Origin: Botryosphaeria dothidea
Lineage: Eukaryota > Ascomycota > Dothideomycetes > Botryosphaeriales > Botryosphaeriaceae
NCBI GenBank assembly: GCA_011503125.2
Contig: WWBZ02000062.1
Span: 744,001 to 808,000, forward strand
Direction: 5' to 3'
Length of the DNA: 64,000 nt
A program made the translations under genes and the position numbers. The notes beneath the pieces are model-generated. The model worked only from the letters and a program-made list of their open reading frames with translations. It searched no databases and was not told where the DNA came from. This document shows positions 34,910 through 46,463 of this stretch, in pieces (positions within the stretch are counted from its first letter, which is position 1; each line of letters begins with the position of its first letter).

Positions 34910-36062
34910 ATGTCGCCTCGTCCCAACGTTCTCTCCACTTCGAGCAGGGTGTTTCTCGTACTTCTGTTCCTCACTTCACTTGCTGGCTGGATTTACTTCT
35001 TCACTCAAGGACTTACGCAGCAGCCTCAAAGCGCCGGGCGCGAGAGGCGTACAGTCCATGCTCCATGCTCTCCGAGTCGCCGCGGAAGAGCACCTTGGCA
35101 CGGCATTCTGTTACGTTGGCATAGCTGTCCCGCATGGAGCATTCTTTGAGATGTCGGAATATCAACAAAAGGTCATCGACGCCGCCCTGGGGTCGCTGGA
35201 TCTAAAGCGCTTCCCTTATCTACCAGATGCAACTAAGCTGTTTGCCTTTTATGATGGGCTCGACCGACTCGGACACGAGCAACTCCTTCTTGCCATCGAG
35301 TATAGCCGCTCCGGGCTGATCATGACACTTCTCGCCGAATTTGATGACTTGGTCGTGTATGTCCTCAAGACCTATCGACCGGACCTCGGGTCAGGATCAG
35401 GCATGGAAGGCGCGGGGCTTCAAAATGCGCTCGCAGGTGCGATGAAGCACTTCTTGGACCAGCCTGCCGAGCGCACTCTCTTCAATGCGCTCCGCTTGCT
35501 ACCTGAAACTCCGGAGCACTATCCAGGATGGGAGCAGGAACACTTCCCAGGATGGCAGGATGTCGTGGTAAACCCTCCACACACGGTCCACAAGCTCCTC
35601 GTGTATGGAGAGTCCACAGCTGACGACAGCTTCCGCGCTGCCTTGCGGAAAGCTCTTGGCAACAAGTTGGTGGATCCGGCAACGCAGACGTTTGATCCGG
35701 TATTTGCAGGCGCCATGGGGATGGCAAAGAACGTCTTCATTCACTTGCATTACCGATGGGCGAACGATCGCCCTGAACCTTCTTGGACATGCAAGCGGAG
35801 ATCGAAGTATGATTGGGGTGACGGCCGTAAGGAATTGTGATGGATGTTATTGCTTTCGGGTCTGTGTTATGAGGCGTGGCCAAATCACCTTTCACTTACA
35901 GGATCAAATGAAGCACGAGCTTTTCTTGCAAAAGATATCCACGAAGGGATCTGCCAGGTTCTTGAATCTGCCAGCATGTCTGAGGTTGTACAGTACAGGC
36001 AGAAATTAAGAAGTCAAAGTGCGGCGAAATGCCCTTCGCTGCAAACCTTTGAGTCGAAGTGA
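34910..36062 (+). CDS. Hsp70/actin-fold protein with degenerate ATP site; N-terminus unresolved
   Basis: The main frame runs to TGA at 35838-35840. A GTAAGG...TTACAG intron (35827-35901) would remove that stop and add about 53 residues (SNEARAFLAKD onward, stop at 36062). Hsp70 landmarks appear in order: IAVPHGAFFEMSEYQQKVIDAA (like Hsp70 VTVPAYF...Q), LPDATKLFAFYDGLD (like EPTAAAIAYGLD), LLAIEYSRSGLIMTLL where Hsp70 has the DLGGGT phosphate loop, and near the C-terminus KLLVYGEST (like LVGGSS) and DPVFAGAMGMA. The loss of DLGGGT suggests it does not hydrolyse ATP like a chaperone. The first ATG in this frame is at 35058. An upstream ATG at 34910 in another frame starts a convincing transmembrane segment (RVFLVLLFLTSLAGWIYFF) and may be exon 1, joined by a short intron or lost by a frameshift. 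One possible splice (34957/35010) restores frame but removes the membrane segment. Confidence 0.65.
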
Positions 36063-37311
36063 GTGAGGAATGCTTGAAATAACCGTTGGCGGCGGATTTA
36101 GAGCTGGTCAACCGCCGATCACCTAACTTGATTTCATGGACAGCACGACGCAGCAGACCGTGAAAGATGCAATGACGTCCATAAACAACAGGTCGATTAC
36201 TCCTGGGTTGCGAAACATTCGATGGTTACTTCACCTTGTGTTTCCCGTTCCCGGCTCAGGTCAATCCCCGCTGACTTAGTGCAACCCCCCACAACTTTGA
36301 CAGCACAACTGGATTTGATGTCGAACGAAGGGTACACCCAAACAGGACTTGCATCGACACAGAAACGCAACATTACCCTGACTGTCGAAGATAGCGATCC
36401 CGACTACAAGAGACACGGTGCGGGGTTTGGGCCTTTAGCGTTGTGGCAAGTGGTCTGGCAATGATTACAAATAAAGCGATACGCAGTTTCACCACGATGC
36501 ACGACATTCAGCCGCAATCAAAACCTGATGAAGGCCTGAAACATGACAGCCGTCAATCACCTGTCAGCGAGGACTGTCACTTACGCCGCCAGCGAGCTCG
36601 CCTGTGCGAAAGCCAGGTCATCACTGGCGGCAATACCCCTCCCACAGTCGGCTACTCCGAAGGCCGGATCACCGATGATGGCCACCACATGCTCTTGATT
36701 CCTCATAAAAGCATTGGCGCTGTGGAGTTGGCATCAGGCAAGATCCGATCCGGCGTTTGCGGCGGAGCAATCTCGGGGGCGAGTGTGGATGTGCGGGATT
36801 TCACTCTTGAGGCGGAGGGCTCGTGACAGAACGAGGGGGACTCGTTCGAGCCGATTCCGGGGACGGGCGCCTCGGGGGCGAGAGAAGTGCGAGAGTATAT
36901 TTCGGATCAAATGGGAAGGAGAACCGGGGAACCGGGGAAGTTGTCGACTGTGTCGGGTGAACGAGTGTTCTCTCCAAGCCGACGGGTGAGAATCCGTTTT
37001 CTTTCTCCCCATTTCGTATGTGGCGAATGGTTGATCCTGTCGTTGTGGTTTAGAAAGGCGTTGCTTTGGCTGTTTTCTGTTCAAAGACTGTCAATGACGG
37101 CAACTGCACTCACTTCAAATGGCCAGTCGGTGATGAGACTAGATTTTTGAACAGATTAGTGATTAATGTATACGTATATAGCAGGTGTTTGACGTAACAA
37201 GCGTGGTATGGCAAACCCGACCCCCTCCCACGCCATACCTACTGCATCATTATCTCCTAACGTGGATTAAGACCTCGCTTTTGATGATGTACTCCAGTGA
37301 AGGAGACACCG
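36063..37311. other. Convergent intergenic region, no gene supported
   Basis: This lies between the 3' ends of the Hsp70-like and GH16 genes. The longest open stretch (plus strand, 36443-36826, 127 codons) has no recognisable motif or signal peptide and I do not call it. Both transcripts probably terminate here. Confidence 0.5.
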
Positions 37312-38555
37312 CTACAGAAGCGTGAGCGCAAAAGAACAAACAGAGGCCGCGCACATGGCCAAGGACACAGTTCGGAAGAGCTGTGCTGGAACGATCGCAC
37401 GTGCGCGACTCGGCCAGTTGTCGAAGACGGTCTGGTTGCGAGTATTCTCGGGATCTTCAGAGAAGAAAAACGTCTTGGCCGTACTATTTCCATCGGCACC
37501 GGCGTTGTTGGGTGGCGTGGTCTGGTCAGGGATCTGGCAGACGTTGGTGGCGTTGGCGCTCGTACATCGCTTGGAGAAGTCGCTCTGACGCTGGGCATCT
37601 GACGAGTTGAAATAGGCCTTGGCGTAGGAAATCGTCAGGACAGCGTCCTCGGCTGGGGGGCCGCCGGACCAGTTGGGGCTCCCGTTGCTCCAGTGATTGA
37701 TGACGAGGGTGCCGGGGCTGTCGGGCACGGTATCGGTCAAGTCGCGCAGCCACGTACCGTCGGCGTAGAAGGAGACGCGTCCGGGCGACCAGTCGAAGCG
37801 GTACTCGTGGAATCCTTCGTCCGGTTGGAAGGGGAGCTCGTGCAAATTGAAGCCGGGAGTCTTCGAGGCATCAAAGCCATTGGCGGCTGACTCTGGCGTG
37901 TGGATGACGAGATTGATTGGGTTGGATGTTGAGTTGAGTTGCCTTGAGAGGAATTCCATGTCGATCTCCATCGAATTGTTCCGGAACTGTCTTGCATCGT
38001 GAGTCTCCACCCATGAGCCCACGGTGAGAAACTTACCCAGAAGAACGCGGCGCATGTGCCCGGCACGCTTCCAACTTTCATGGCGACGCGGAAACTACCG
38101 TACAGCATGTCCTCCCGCGTCCTCGCGGCGACCTCACCGAATGGGATCATATTATCTATGAGTTCCGAGCGAACGATGAGCTGGAGTCCTGCGTCACCGC
38201 CATTCTCCGACTCTCCAGCCCAGTCCCGTGAATTCTTTAGTGGGTTTGGTAGTACATTTCTCCGAGCAGCCATTTTGCCGTATGCACTCTGCTCATTCGA
38301 AGATGTAGAGTTGTAAACCTGGGGCAGCCATCCTACATCCTTGAGCTCATTGATATGAAGAAAGTCGGTCTCGAGCAGATCCGTCCAGACAGCATACTCC
38401 GGGTCCGTTGTCTTGTTGACGGAGTAGCCGCACTCGCACGTGGCAGATGCGAGGTGGGGAAGATGCGGCACGGCAATGAAAAACAAAAGAGCACGCGAGC
38501 GAAAGTGGGGTACCATTCCGACCGAGCGATGGGAGAACGCGGGCAGAAGTTGCAA
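37312..38555 (-). CDS. Secreted GH16 beta-glucanase/transglycosylase, two exons
   Basis: Exon 1 is 38555-38037 and exon 2 is 37986-37312; the 50-bp intron (GTAAGT...GACAG) sits at phase 0. The 397-codon product has the GH16 catalytic motif EIDMEF at 180-185 (nucleophile Glu180, Asp182, acid/base Glu184), directly after the splice in FFW-FRNNSMEIDMEFLS. Flanking GH16 blocks are GSFRVAMKVGSVPGT upstream and FHEYRFDWSPGRVSFYADG and TLVINHWSNGSPNWSGGPP downstream. A start at Met14 (38516) would give a cleaner signal peptide (MVPHFRSRALLFFIAV...) before the Cys-rich TCECGYSV start of the mature protein. The C-terminus is hydrophobic (LFRTVSLAMCAASVCSFALTLL) after a Ser/Thr/Asn-rich tail, so GPI anchoring is possible. 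It probably acts on cell-wall or external beta-glucans. Confidence 0.9.
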
Positions 38556-39281
38556 AACGTAGTCAGAAGAGATTCAGTCGTAACGGCGGAAGGAGGTAAA
38601 TGTACTTGAACTAACCAAGACGAAGATCCTGAAGGAGCGCGATGGATGCCGTGGTGGGCGTAATGAGGAAGGTACATGGCGAGCGCATGAACAGATCTCA
38701 GGGCCAAGTCGTGAAATGCCTTGGCGCTGCAGGGAGTACAAGAGGCGTCTCGGACAAGCGACATTTCCGCTCTGGCTTTGCAAATCCGCCGCGTCTTTTC
38801 TTTTGCTTTCCATTCGGAACTGCAACAGCTGTGGTGCAGAATACTCGCGACGTTCAAAGACAGTGAGCAGCGCAAGGGCCGACTAGTGGACGATTATGCG
38901 CCACTGCGTAGATCGCGGGTAAGGTGCTTTAGCGCGCCTTCTTGCCGAGTCAACGTCTATTTGTCGTACAGAAAGTATCCGGCCAGCATTCAGCGGGAAA
39001 AGAAACATGGTGTCTAGAACGCACTTCAGGTTCACGGTACCGACTCGAGCCCAGGGACAAACTGGACGCTTTCAGCATTTCCGCGGAATGGATTTTTGCG
39101 TTTCTGTAACCTCTTTTCAACCCAGTTCGGTAAGTTCTGCGTCACATACGCAGCCCATTTTCCCCGTCCCACTTCCCCGTCGAAAGGTGAAAGGAACTTT
39201 GCTATCTCGGTAGCACGCATGTAGCACGCACGCCGATATATCGAGGACGGACAGTGAAGGCACATATGTTCGGCGAACCTA
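38556..39281. promoter_or_regulatory. Upstream region of the GH16 gene
   Basis: About 725 bp lie between the GH16 start and the stop of the next minus-strand gene. It should contain the GH16 promoter. No coding region is supported; the open stretches here lack domains and codon continuity. Confidence 0.4.
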
Positions 39282-39978
39282 CTATCGTAGATCCAAATTT
39301 GGAGCGAGCGGAGACCCTTGCATTGCGAGGATTATTTTTGCAAACCGCTTCGCATCGTGGTCCGAGGCTTGCCATCGTATGATGTGATAGGGACAGCGCT
39401 GCTCGATATCGAATTTGAAGGCGAGGTGGTGAATGTGGCAGAAGGCATAGCCATTGTGGTTGTACCAAAAGCTCAGGATAGTGTGCGGTGGGCTCGAACG
39501 AACATAACAATCGTCCAGGCCCCAGGGTTTCGGTCCTTTCTTTGGCCTGTTTCCAAATTGAAAAGCATTTTTGGCGTATAGGATGGGTATCAGTTCGTGA
39601 TATCTGAAGTAGGATGAGCTGGCCCCCTTGGATCTCTTGCTGGCGGCATCACAGAACTTACATAATCCAACACATTCTCAACACCGCATTGAAACCTTTG
39701 TGCAATGCTGCTCCTGGCGGAACAAACTCTTTTTGCCTGAGTTCTTCTACACCCGGTCCATCCAGTCCAGTTCCGCTGCATTTTGTGCAAGCATCAAGCG
39801 CCCATGCATGCAGCCCATCCTTTGATGCCAATAATTGACCACCACATATCTGGTGACAGAGACTATTAGCGTCCTCGCCGATGCGGATCGTTTGACCCTT
39901 GGGGACAGTGTATTCCCAAATTTGCCAGCGAAGCTCTGTGGGAAGACGGAATAGTGGGCAATCGCGTTGCTCGAACAT
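39282..39978 (-). CDS. 2EXR-type fungal protein, two exons
   Basis: Exon 1 is 39978-39662 and exon 2 is 39603-39282, with a 58-bp intron (GTAAGT...TTCAG), giving 212 codons. It starts MFEQRDCPLFRLPTELRWQIWEYTVP, the typical 2EXR/F-box-like start of a large family of short fungal proteins. The splice restores RMCWIIYHELIPILYAKNAFQF, the usual second block (compare LRTCRQIYSEAI.ILY..N.F) split by the intron. The C-terminal part (SFWYNHNGYAFCHIHHLAFKFD...) has no known motif. No function is established for these proteins. Only the splice keeps the conserved frame, so the model is well supported; the start could be further upstream if there is another exon. Confidence 0.78.
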
Positions 39979-40508
39979 GTGAAGTGGAACGGCACCAAAT
40001 TTTCCATATTTATCCGAACGCTACCTTTTAAGGAAGACGGAACAGGCCGAATCGGACGGCGGGAAAGTTGAGGGGGCTATGACGAGAGCTCTGCTGGATG
40101 TACTTGTCGTGTCGAAAACTGTATGTAAATTAATCTTGAAAATGCGTCAGTAAGTTTTGTGTGAAAAGCCGTTGCGTGATGTTTGCCTGTTTGTAGAACA
40201 ACTGTTTTGGCTCGGCTCCTGTATTAAAATATCTGTCTGATCTGCGTGCTTCTTAATTTGAGGGCGTTGTAAGTGACACAAGTCCGACGTAGATATGAGA
40301 TATTAGTTTGCCCCCAGGGTGGCTGACTTTCATGTATTTTTATTCTTCCGTTGTTTGTACTCTGACAACACCACGAGCGAATACAAAACCACGCAGAGCA
40401 AACGTTGCCCGGTACACGCTGTTGACCGATGAGATGTGCATCTCCATCGGCATAATGTTAGAGTTGCCGCCCGATGAATGAGAGGGAGGCTATGAGAAGG
40501 CGCAGCAA

Positions 40509-41030
40509 TCAATCCCAGAACACATTAATTTCTCCAAGGAGACCCAGGTCTACGCAGTGGTGGGTCTTGGAAAGCAGGAAATGAGGGACGCGCAAGTGAA
40601 GACAATTTTTGAAATCATGTAGATCTGGAATAACTTCCGTGTATCTGAATTGTCCTTGGAATCCATGCGTTGAAGGGAGTGCAGCGAAAGTAATATCCCA
40701 GCGAGGGTGGAAGTGATTGCTGTCGACTAGTTCATCATCAGACATTGTTAATAGCTGAAGGTACAACATCCATTGCAAGCCCCGCAGTATCGCGAAGCTT
40801 GTATGGCATGTGCAGTTTTTGCGGGTTGACTCGATTATGTCTGACTTGACGCGAGCGGGTCGTGGATATCGAAGCAGAGAATGCAATACAGCGACGTGGA
40901 TGACACGATTTGACCTCTGGTTGTCTGACTGCAATCTTGAATCTTCCATGTCGCTGCCTATGCGACGTGACCGTTTCCAGTGGTGTTGTCGCGAGTAACG
41001 AACGCGTTCGTCATCCGATGTCCTGATCAC
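40509..41030 (-). CDS. Possible hypothetical protein (173 codons), weak
   Basis: This is an uninterrupted minus-strand frame with mixed, non-repetitive composition. I recognise no domain, signal peptide or membrane segment. It lies about 530 bp upstream of the 2EXR gene on the same strand. It may be a spliced or decayed gene, or chance; the base composition here (about 50% GC) makes a chance frame of this size unusual but not rare. Confidence 0.2.
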   Translation of the reverse strand: MIRTSDDERVRYSRQHHWKRSRRIGSDMEDSRLQSDNQRSNRVIHVAVLHSLLRYPRPARVKSDIIESTRKNCTCHTSFAILRGLQWMLYLQLLTMSDDELVDSNHFHPRWDITFAALPSTHGFQGQFRYTEVIPDLHDFKNCLHLRVPHFLLSKTHHCVDLGLLGEINVFWD

Positions 41031-44000
41031 GAACTACGCTGGTCAGTGTCAGCAGACTCTCTCATAATGCGTGTTGGCGTTATTTCTCATGACAGTTACC
41101 AGCAGACATGGCAACTTGCTAGCTCTGGACCTCCGCAACGAGTCCTAGATGATTCCTGCTCCCTTCGAAGAGCCACGCGAAACAGCTCAGGTGGCCGATA
41201 TTTCCTGCGCCATTTTGTTTCGCCGCGCAAGTGATGCAAGAACCAGGGCCTTTCACCGCAGGATGTTGTCCACCGCTCACTCCGCGGAGTCTAACGGAAA
41301 ATCAGGGTCGCCTCTGGACCGATCCTTAACTTCCTTGTGCCTCGGAGTCTCGGACTCTCTCCGCTTCTCCGTTCCACCCTTCATCTGCAGCTGCGCCGCA
41401 ATTTCACAACAGCGGTCGGCGTCCGTACAGTCGGGAGAGGCCACAGCCCCCGCTCCTAAGCATATATCCGATCGCACAAGCTCCGCCAAAAGGGGGTCGC
41501 GAGACCTCGAGTAGTTGCATGAGCCCCCCCTTTAGTGTGGATGGGTCACCGTCCGGCCATGCTGATCTCTGTTTCTGTTGAGGCCCCTCCTCTATACGGA
41601 CGGTGGGATGCGAAAGTCTCCACGGAGATAGCGGTGTCTGAGGAAGTCCTACGGTGTGGATAGCCCCTCACTCCTATTCGGTGTCCAGTTGGCCATCCTA
41701 AGGCCCCGATCGTTCTATTGTCCTTTACCGTTTGCAGCATGGATACCCCACGCCGATCTCCAGTAGTTTCAGCGGACACGCACGCCTCGAGATCTTGGGG
41801 TCGTGGGGAAATACGTAAGAGACGGTCCGGAACAGGGGAGGCGAGATAGGGAGAAGGCTGGGGAAGGTCTCGGTAACCTTGGGGGCCTTCGAGATAGGTA
41901 AGCAGACGAATAAGAGGGAGCCACGCCGTGATGTCAGAGGAATCGCAGCGAAGAAAACTTTTCATCAAGAGGGCGAGATACGGAAACCAGTCTCCGGCAG
42001 CCCTCTGGACTGACTCAACTTCTCCAGTGGAGTTAGCTGGTCTGATTCAAAAAGCTACCCCTCATGTGGAGGCCCACGATGTGGCCGCGGGCATAAGAGG
42101 TTGGTTGTGCTATGCCCGGGCATAGAAAGTCTGGCCAGGCAGCTGCTGTTGTGCTGGCAGCACTGATGCGCATCCACAAGCAAGCCACATGATCATGATC
42201 ACCACGCAGCCGCCGAGTTCCATGCGTCCCCAGACACACAGACTCGGAAGTTATCAGAGCTTCCAAGTCCCTTGACTCGAGAGGATGCTGCTTATCGGAA
42301 CTCCATGGAAATTGATCAGCCCATGCGATATCGGTCAGGTTTTCATCAGTGGGAATATTATAAAGTGATCCAAGAGAGGCAAAAATGGCGAGTTCGGTCG
42401 ACCCCGGGAAATTGAAACAGATGGACGTAAGAGTAACCTCAAAGGGTAACGATTGGTAACAGCTTTGGAAAGAATTTTGCTAGTACGGGCTAGGGACAGA
42501 AAAAAATAAATTCAAGCACATCACGAGCTGATGAGAAGACCTATGCAGGGATGACCATTACTTGCAGAGCGGTGTGAAGCGGTAAGCCTCACTGATGTGC
42601 AATTGATTTACAGCATCTTGACGCAAAAGGTTGGGTAATGCTTACCGACTCCACCACGCTCTAGAAATGACCACCAGGTGGTACGCTATCCCTTAAGACG
42701 CGCAGAAAACATGGCATTCCTTCAGCGGTCCGGATCGAGATACCGGGGAATTACGGACCTATCAGCGTTGTGGTTCGGTACGCGTCCGTAACAGCGTCGG
42801 GTGACTTGCTCCGCACAAGGAAGCAGATCGGAGGTATCCTCGGGAGAGGCGAGGGGCAAGTGCAGATGCATGGCATGTTCAGCCGGCCGGGCCGAGCCTT
42901 TCCCAGATTGCGTCGGTTATCGAATTTTCAAGCTCGCTCGGAGGAAAACCAAGCATGCGGCGGCAACAAGTTGGCCGAGAGAGACCGAGGAATGTCATCT
43001 AATCTCCACAGGGATGTGGGCGAGCAGTCGACGGTGGTGGTTGGGTGCGGGGACGTCAACCAGACCGTGGTCGCGAGTCGAATGACCACCCCGCAAAAGC
43101 TGATGAGATCTTGACGCATTAGACCGCGGGCGGCAACTGGCACGGATGTCTCGCAGCGCGAGGTGTGGTGAGAATGGCTCACGTCACGGTGGTGTGACAT
43201 TAACCGGGAGGGCGAAAACGGCAGGCCAGCAGCAGACGCACGATGCAGTTCAGGCTGCAGGACATCGCTCCGGATCCCAGGCTGTCTGGAGGAGGTTCGA
43301 GGAGGCGAGACGTGACACAAATCTGGCCACGATCTCGAAGATTCGGCCTCCAGGGCGACGTCAGACAGGATCAGAGCCGCATCTGGTGCCAAGCGGGAGG
43401 CAAACAAAGGGACCGGCAGACTGCCCTTCCCCAGATGGCGATCTCCGCCCATTTGGGGCGATCCTCAGGGCCGGCGAAGTGCCGAGTCTCGAAGCGGCAA
43501 AACAGGCATCTTGATGGCGTTCGGAGCCGCTTCGCAGTGGTGCGGTTGAGGGGTGAGGCGGGTGCGGCGCACTGCTGCACGTGTCTGGCCGGGTCTGGCG
43601 TGAGGGCTGGGCGAAGGCGCGACAGGCGTGCTCGGCCGAAGAAGGCAGCGCGCGCAGGTTGGGGAGGTGTGGAGTGGGTTCAGGCTGGTGGTTGGGCGGA
43701 GGCCAGGGCGACGCATCGAAGACCGCTGGGGCCACGGCGAAACGGAGAAAATGCCGCTCCACTGCGATGCCGTGGGCGCTATGGTAGGTATGCGCGCTCC
43801 GGGTCGGACATCGCTCGGGCAGGCGTGCGGGCTGTTGAGACGGGCACCACAAGCGCAAGCGGAGCGGCGCTGTGTCGACTAGAGGCTTCGCTCCGGAGGC
43901 CAACACGGCGACCTGGGATGGCGCGATGGAGCGGAAATAATGTCAGTCAATACTTTTCTCCACAAATGGCGCTGCGCATCGGACGGGGCCTGCGCAAATC

Positions 44001-45201
44001 TGCTCAACGGCCAGCTGCACACCTGGAGCCCCGGACGTGTGTGGCTGCGTACCTTGCAGCAGAGCATGTGCGACCAGGCGGCATACTGCTTCCGGCTAGC
44101 TGCGCCACAGCCTGGCTGTGGTGTTGAGGCGCGCACCCGGCTTCGCCCGACGCGTCTCCAGGACCGGCAGGGCAGGCGGATCTCGGTGATAGGGAAAGTA
44201 CCGGTTACATCTGATCCAAACCACTAGCTCAAGCGGGGGCTCCACTAGTCAGAGCACGAGCAAATGCGGCACTGTGGAGATAACGACAGCTTGCAACAGC
44301 GCGCAGTCTCGTCCCGATCGAGATGCCCGTTTCTCCCGCCGTGCGACACCAAGGGAAAGGGGCGCGCCGCTTGCTGCGTTCTCTCTGACTGCGCTGCTGA
44401 GTGTTGCTGCTGCTGCCGTGCCACGCCCGCTCCTATTTTTGTCGCGCCCCGGTCAAGCATCCCGCATCGCGGCGGGAGCCAGCCCGGTTGGGAAGGCGTC
44501 CCCCCACAAGCCCAAACCTCGCTCTCTCAAAGCCACCACGGCCAGACGGCTGGCCATCGTCGGCGATCGTTGCTGCAGCTGCGTCGAAGCTGCTTCCCCG
44601 AGACAGGGGACGGCCACGCCTGCGTGCAGAACGGGCAATGCTACCGGGCCTCGCCTGCATTGCGCCAGCGCTCGCATGGACCTGATACGCAGGGACGCAG
44701 GGACGCAGATCAAAATTAGTTCCAGAATCCGGCCTGGTCTCTGCAGAGTTGGCGTTTGCAAATACACCGGCAATAATGTCGATGCTGTATAGACGGCGGT
44801 CCCTCTGGCACACGGGGCCCGCTGCTGCCAGCAGCCTCCCGGTGTTTGCCCGCGTGGCCACCGCATGCCACTGTGACATCGGATGGCGAGAGAGAAGGCT
44901 CACCGACTGTTGCCAGCTCAGCGCGGCCGGTTATATTTGGCTGCCTCAGAAATCCTTCACCCGCTGCTGAAGTGAGCAGCGGCCAATATCAAACCCAGAC
45001 GCCCTGCGCCTCAGCTTCACAACGTCAGCAACGTTCCTCTCACCGGCGTGCGCCTCTCCAGTACCCCAGAGGAAACTCTCCAGCTTTGCGCTGTCACAGC
45101 CTGCCGCCGCCGCCAGCACCCCCACACATTCCATCTCCTGAGCCCTCTCCTGCCGTGCAACGGCCCCGGATGTTGGTAGTAACGTTTCATTGGACCTGCC
45201 A

Positions 45202-45219
45202 CCCCCCCCCCCCGGGGGG
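45202..45219. repeat. C12G6 homopolymer junction
   Basis: Twelve C followed by six G create the perfect palindrome CCCCCCGGGGGG at 45208-45219, about 1.25 kb upstream of creA. Such tracts are prone to assembly error and to unusual DNA structure. Confidence 0.8.
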
Positions 45220-46048
45220 TCTTCACATGTGCCTGTGGTTTCTTGCATGCTGTGCGATTCGTCATCCAAACGCAGTGCCTGTAGCCACCATTCCCCAGCT
45301 CCTGGCTGCCCAGAAATGCGCGTCGTCGTCAAATATTGAACAAGGCGCGAGAAATTGCTCTGAGGTGCGGTTCCGGCGCTGGGCGGGCGCTGAGGGCGGC
45401 CGTCCGTCCGTCTGAGCACGCCCCCCAGCACCGATGCGAGGCAGTTCGGGCGCGAGGCAGGCGGGCGGTGGTGGAGGACGGCTCAGGCAGTGAAGTGTCT
45501 CGTCGTCGTCGTGCCCGCAACCCCCCCGACCCCGGATCGGCGGCGGGCTGCCGTACAGCGCCTAGCAAAACGTGGAGATGGCTTCAGGCTCAGCATTCCG
45601 GCGGTGGTCGTCCTTATCTCTGGCACGTCTGGCGCCTGACACTCTCCCGGGCGGCGCCTGATCGCAGCCTGGTGACCGATAGCAACAACTCCAAGCGGTC
45701 AGGCAGAGGTTACGGACGCATGCTCAACGGCGGGCTGACGGGGAGGGCCGGCGCCATTTGTCATCTGTCTGGCGCTGTCATCAGCTGAAAATTTGTCGAG
45801 CTGTTACGTCGGCCGCACCGGTGCCGGTGGGCGAAACGCAACTCCACATTTCCACCCTGCGTGGATTCCGCCGGGCAGAGGGCAGGGCAGGGCAGCGAAC
45901 GGGCTGCGGGCGGCAAGGACGGTGCCCTCGCGCGCGCCGACGCTACCGGCCTTTGCGTGCACCGCCGCGCCCGTCTGGGCTGCTGGCTGGTCGCGGGCGC
46001 CGGCGCTTGAGGCGCAAAAAAGCAGCACCGAAATAAAGCCTTGGGAAG

Positions 46049-46176
46049 CCCCAGGCCAGCGAAAGTCCCCACAGCCGCTTGAGCGCGCGGCCCCCTGTTC
46101 CGTCAGACCAGCCCAGCGCGCTATCAGCCCCAGCGCACCTGGCACCAAGCTCCAAGCACCCCTTCGCGCGCCCCAG
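46049..46176 (-). promoter_or_regulatory. Cluster of four candidate CreA sites (SYGGRG)
   Basis: On the plus strand CCCCAG (46049-46054), CCCCAC (46067-46072), CCCCAG (46128-46133) and CCCCAG (46171-46176) are complements of the CreA consensus SYGGRG. The first two are 12 bp apart, and paired sites are the functional form in Aspergillus. They lie 290-415 bp before the creA start, so autoregulation is possible. The hexamer is common in GC-rich DNA, so this is suggestive only. Confidence 0.35.
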
Positions 46177-46334
46177 CCCGCGCAGAAAATTCCTCCCTCC
46201 CGGCTCGACTGTTCGGGCTTGGCGCCGCTCCTGCTTTTCCGGCTGATCCTCGTCGACTGCACAGCACCCGGCTCCTCGTTCCCCACGTTTCCTCTGCTGC
46301 GCTGCGTCACCCGCGGCTCACCCGAGCGCGCTCT

Positions 46335-46340
46335 TATAAG
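46335..46340 (+). promoter_or_regulatory. TATA-like element of creA
   Basis: TATAAG stands out in a very GC-rich region 124 bp before the creA ATG, followed by a C/T-rich leader (46350-46440) typical of fungal transcription start regions. Confidence 0.45.
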
Positions 46341-46463
46341 ATTTTCGTCCGCCCCTCCCACCCCTTCTCCGGTTTTCGCTCGCCATACCTTCCCGCATCC
46401 CGCCCAACTTCCACCACAAAATCTCCTCCATCCCGCCTCAGCAACTGCGGTGCCTTCTGTCAC

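Larger units (their letters stand above)
41031..46463. promoter_or_regulatory. Long gene-free upstream region of creA
   Basis: Over 5.4 kb before the creA start I find no supported gene. GC content rises strongly from about 42.7 kb to the gene, which keeps many frames open by chance (for example 43243-44127, 294 codons, Arg/Gly/Ala-rich and without motifs). A long promoter and 5' leader would fit a global regulator. Confidence 0.5.

Noticed and set aside
43243..44127. 294-codon plus-strand open frame upstream of creA
   Set aside because: Arg/Gly/Ala-rich with no domain, and overlapping frames are also open because of high GC. Treated as chance.
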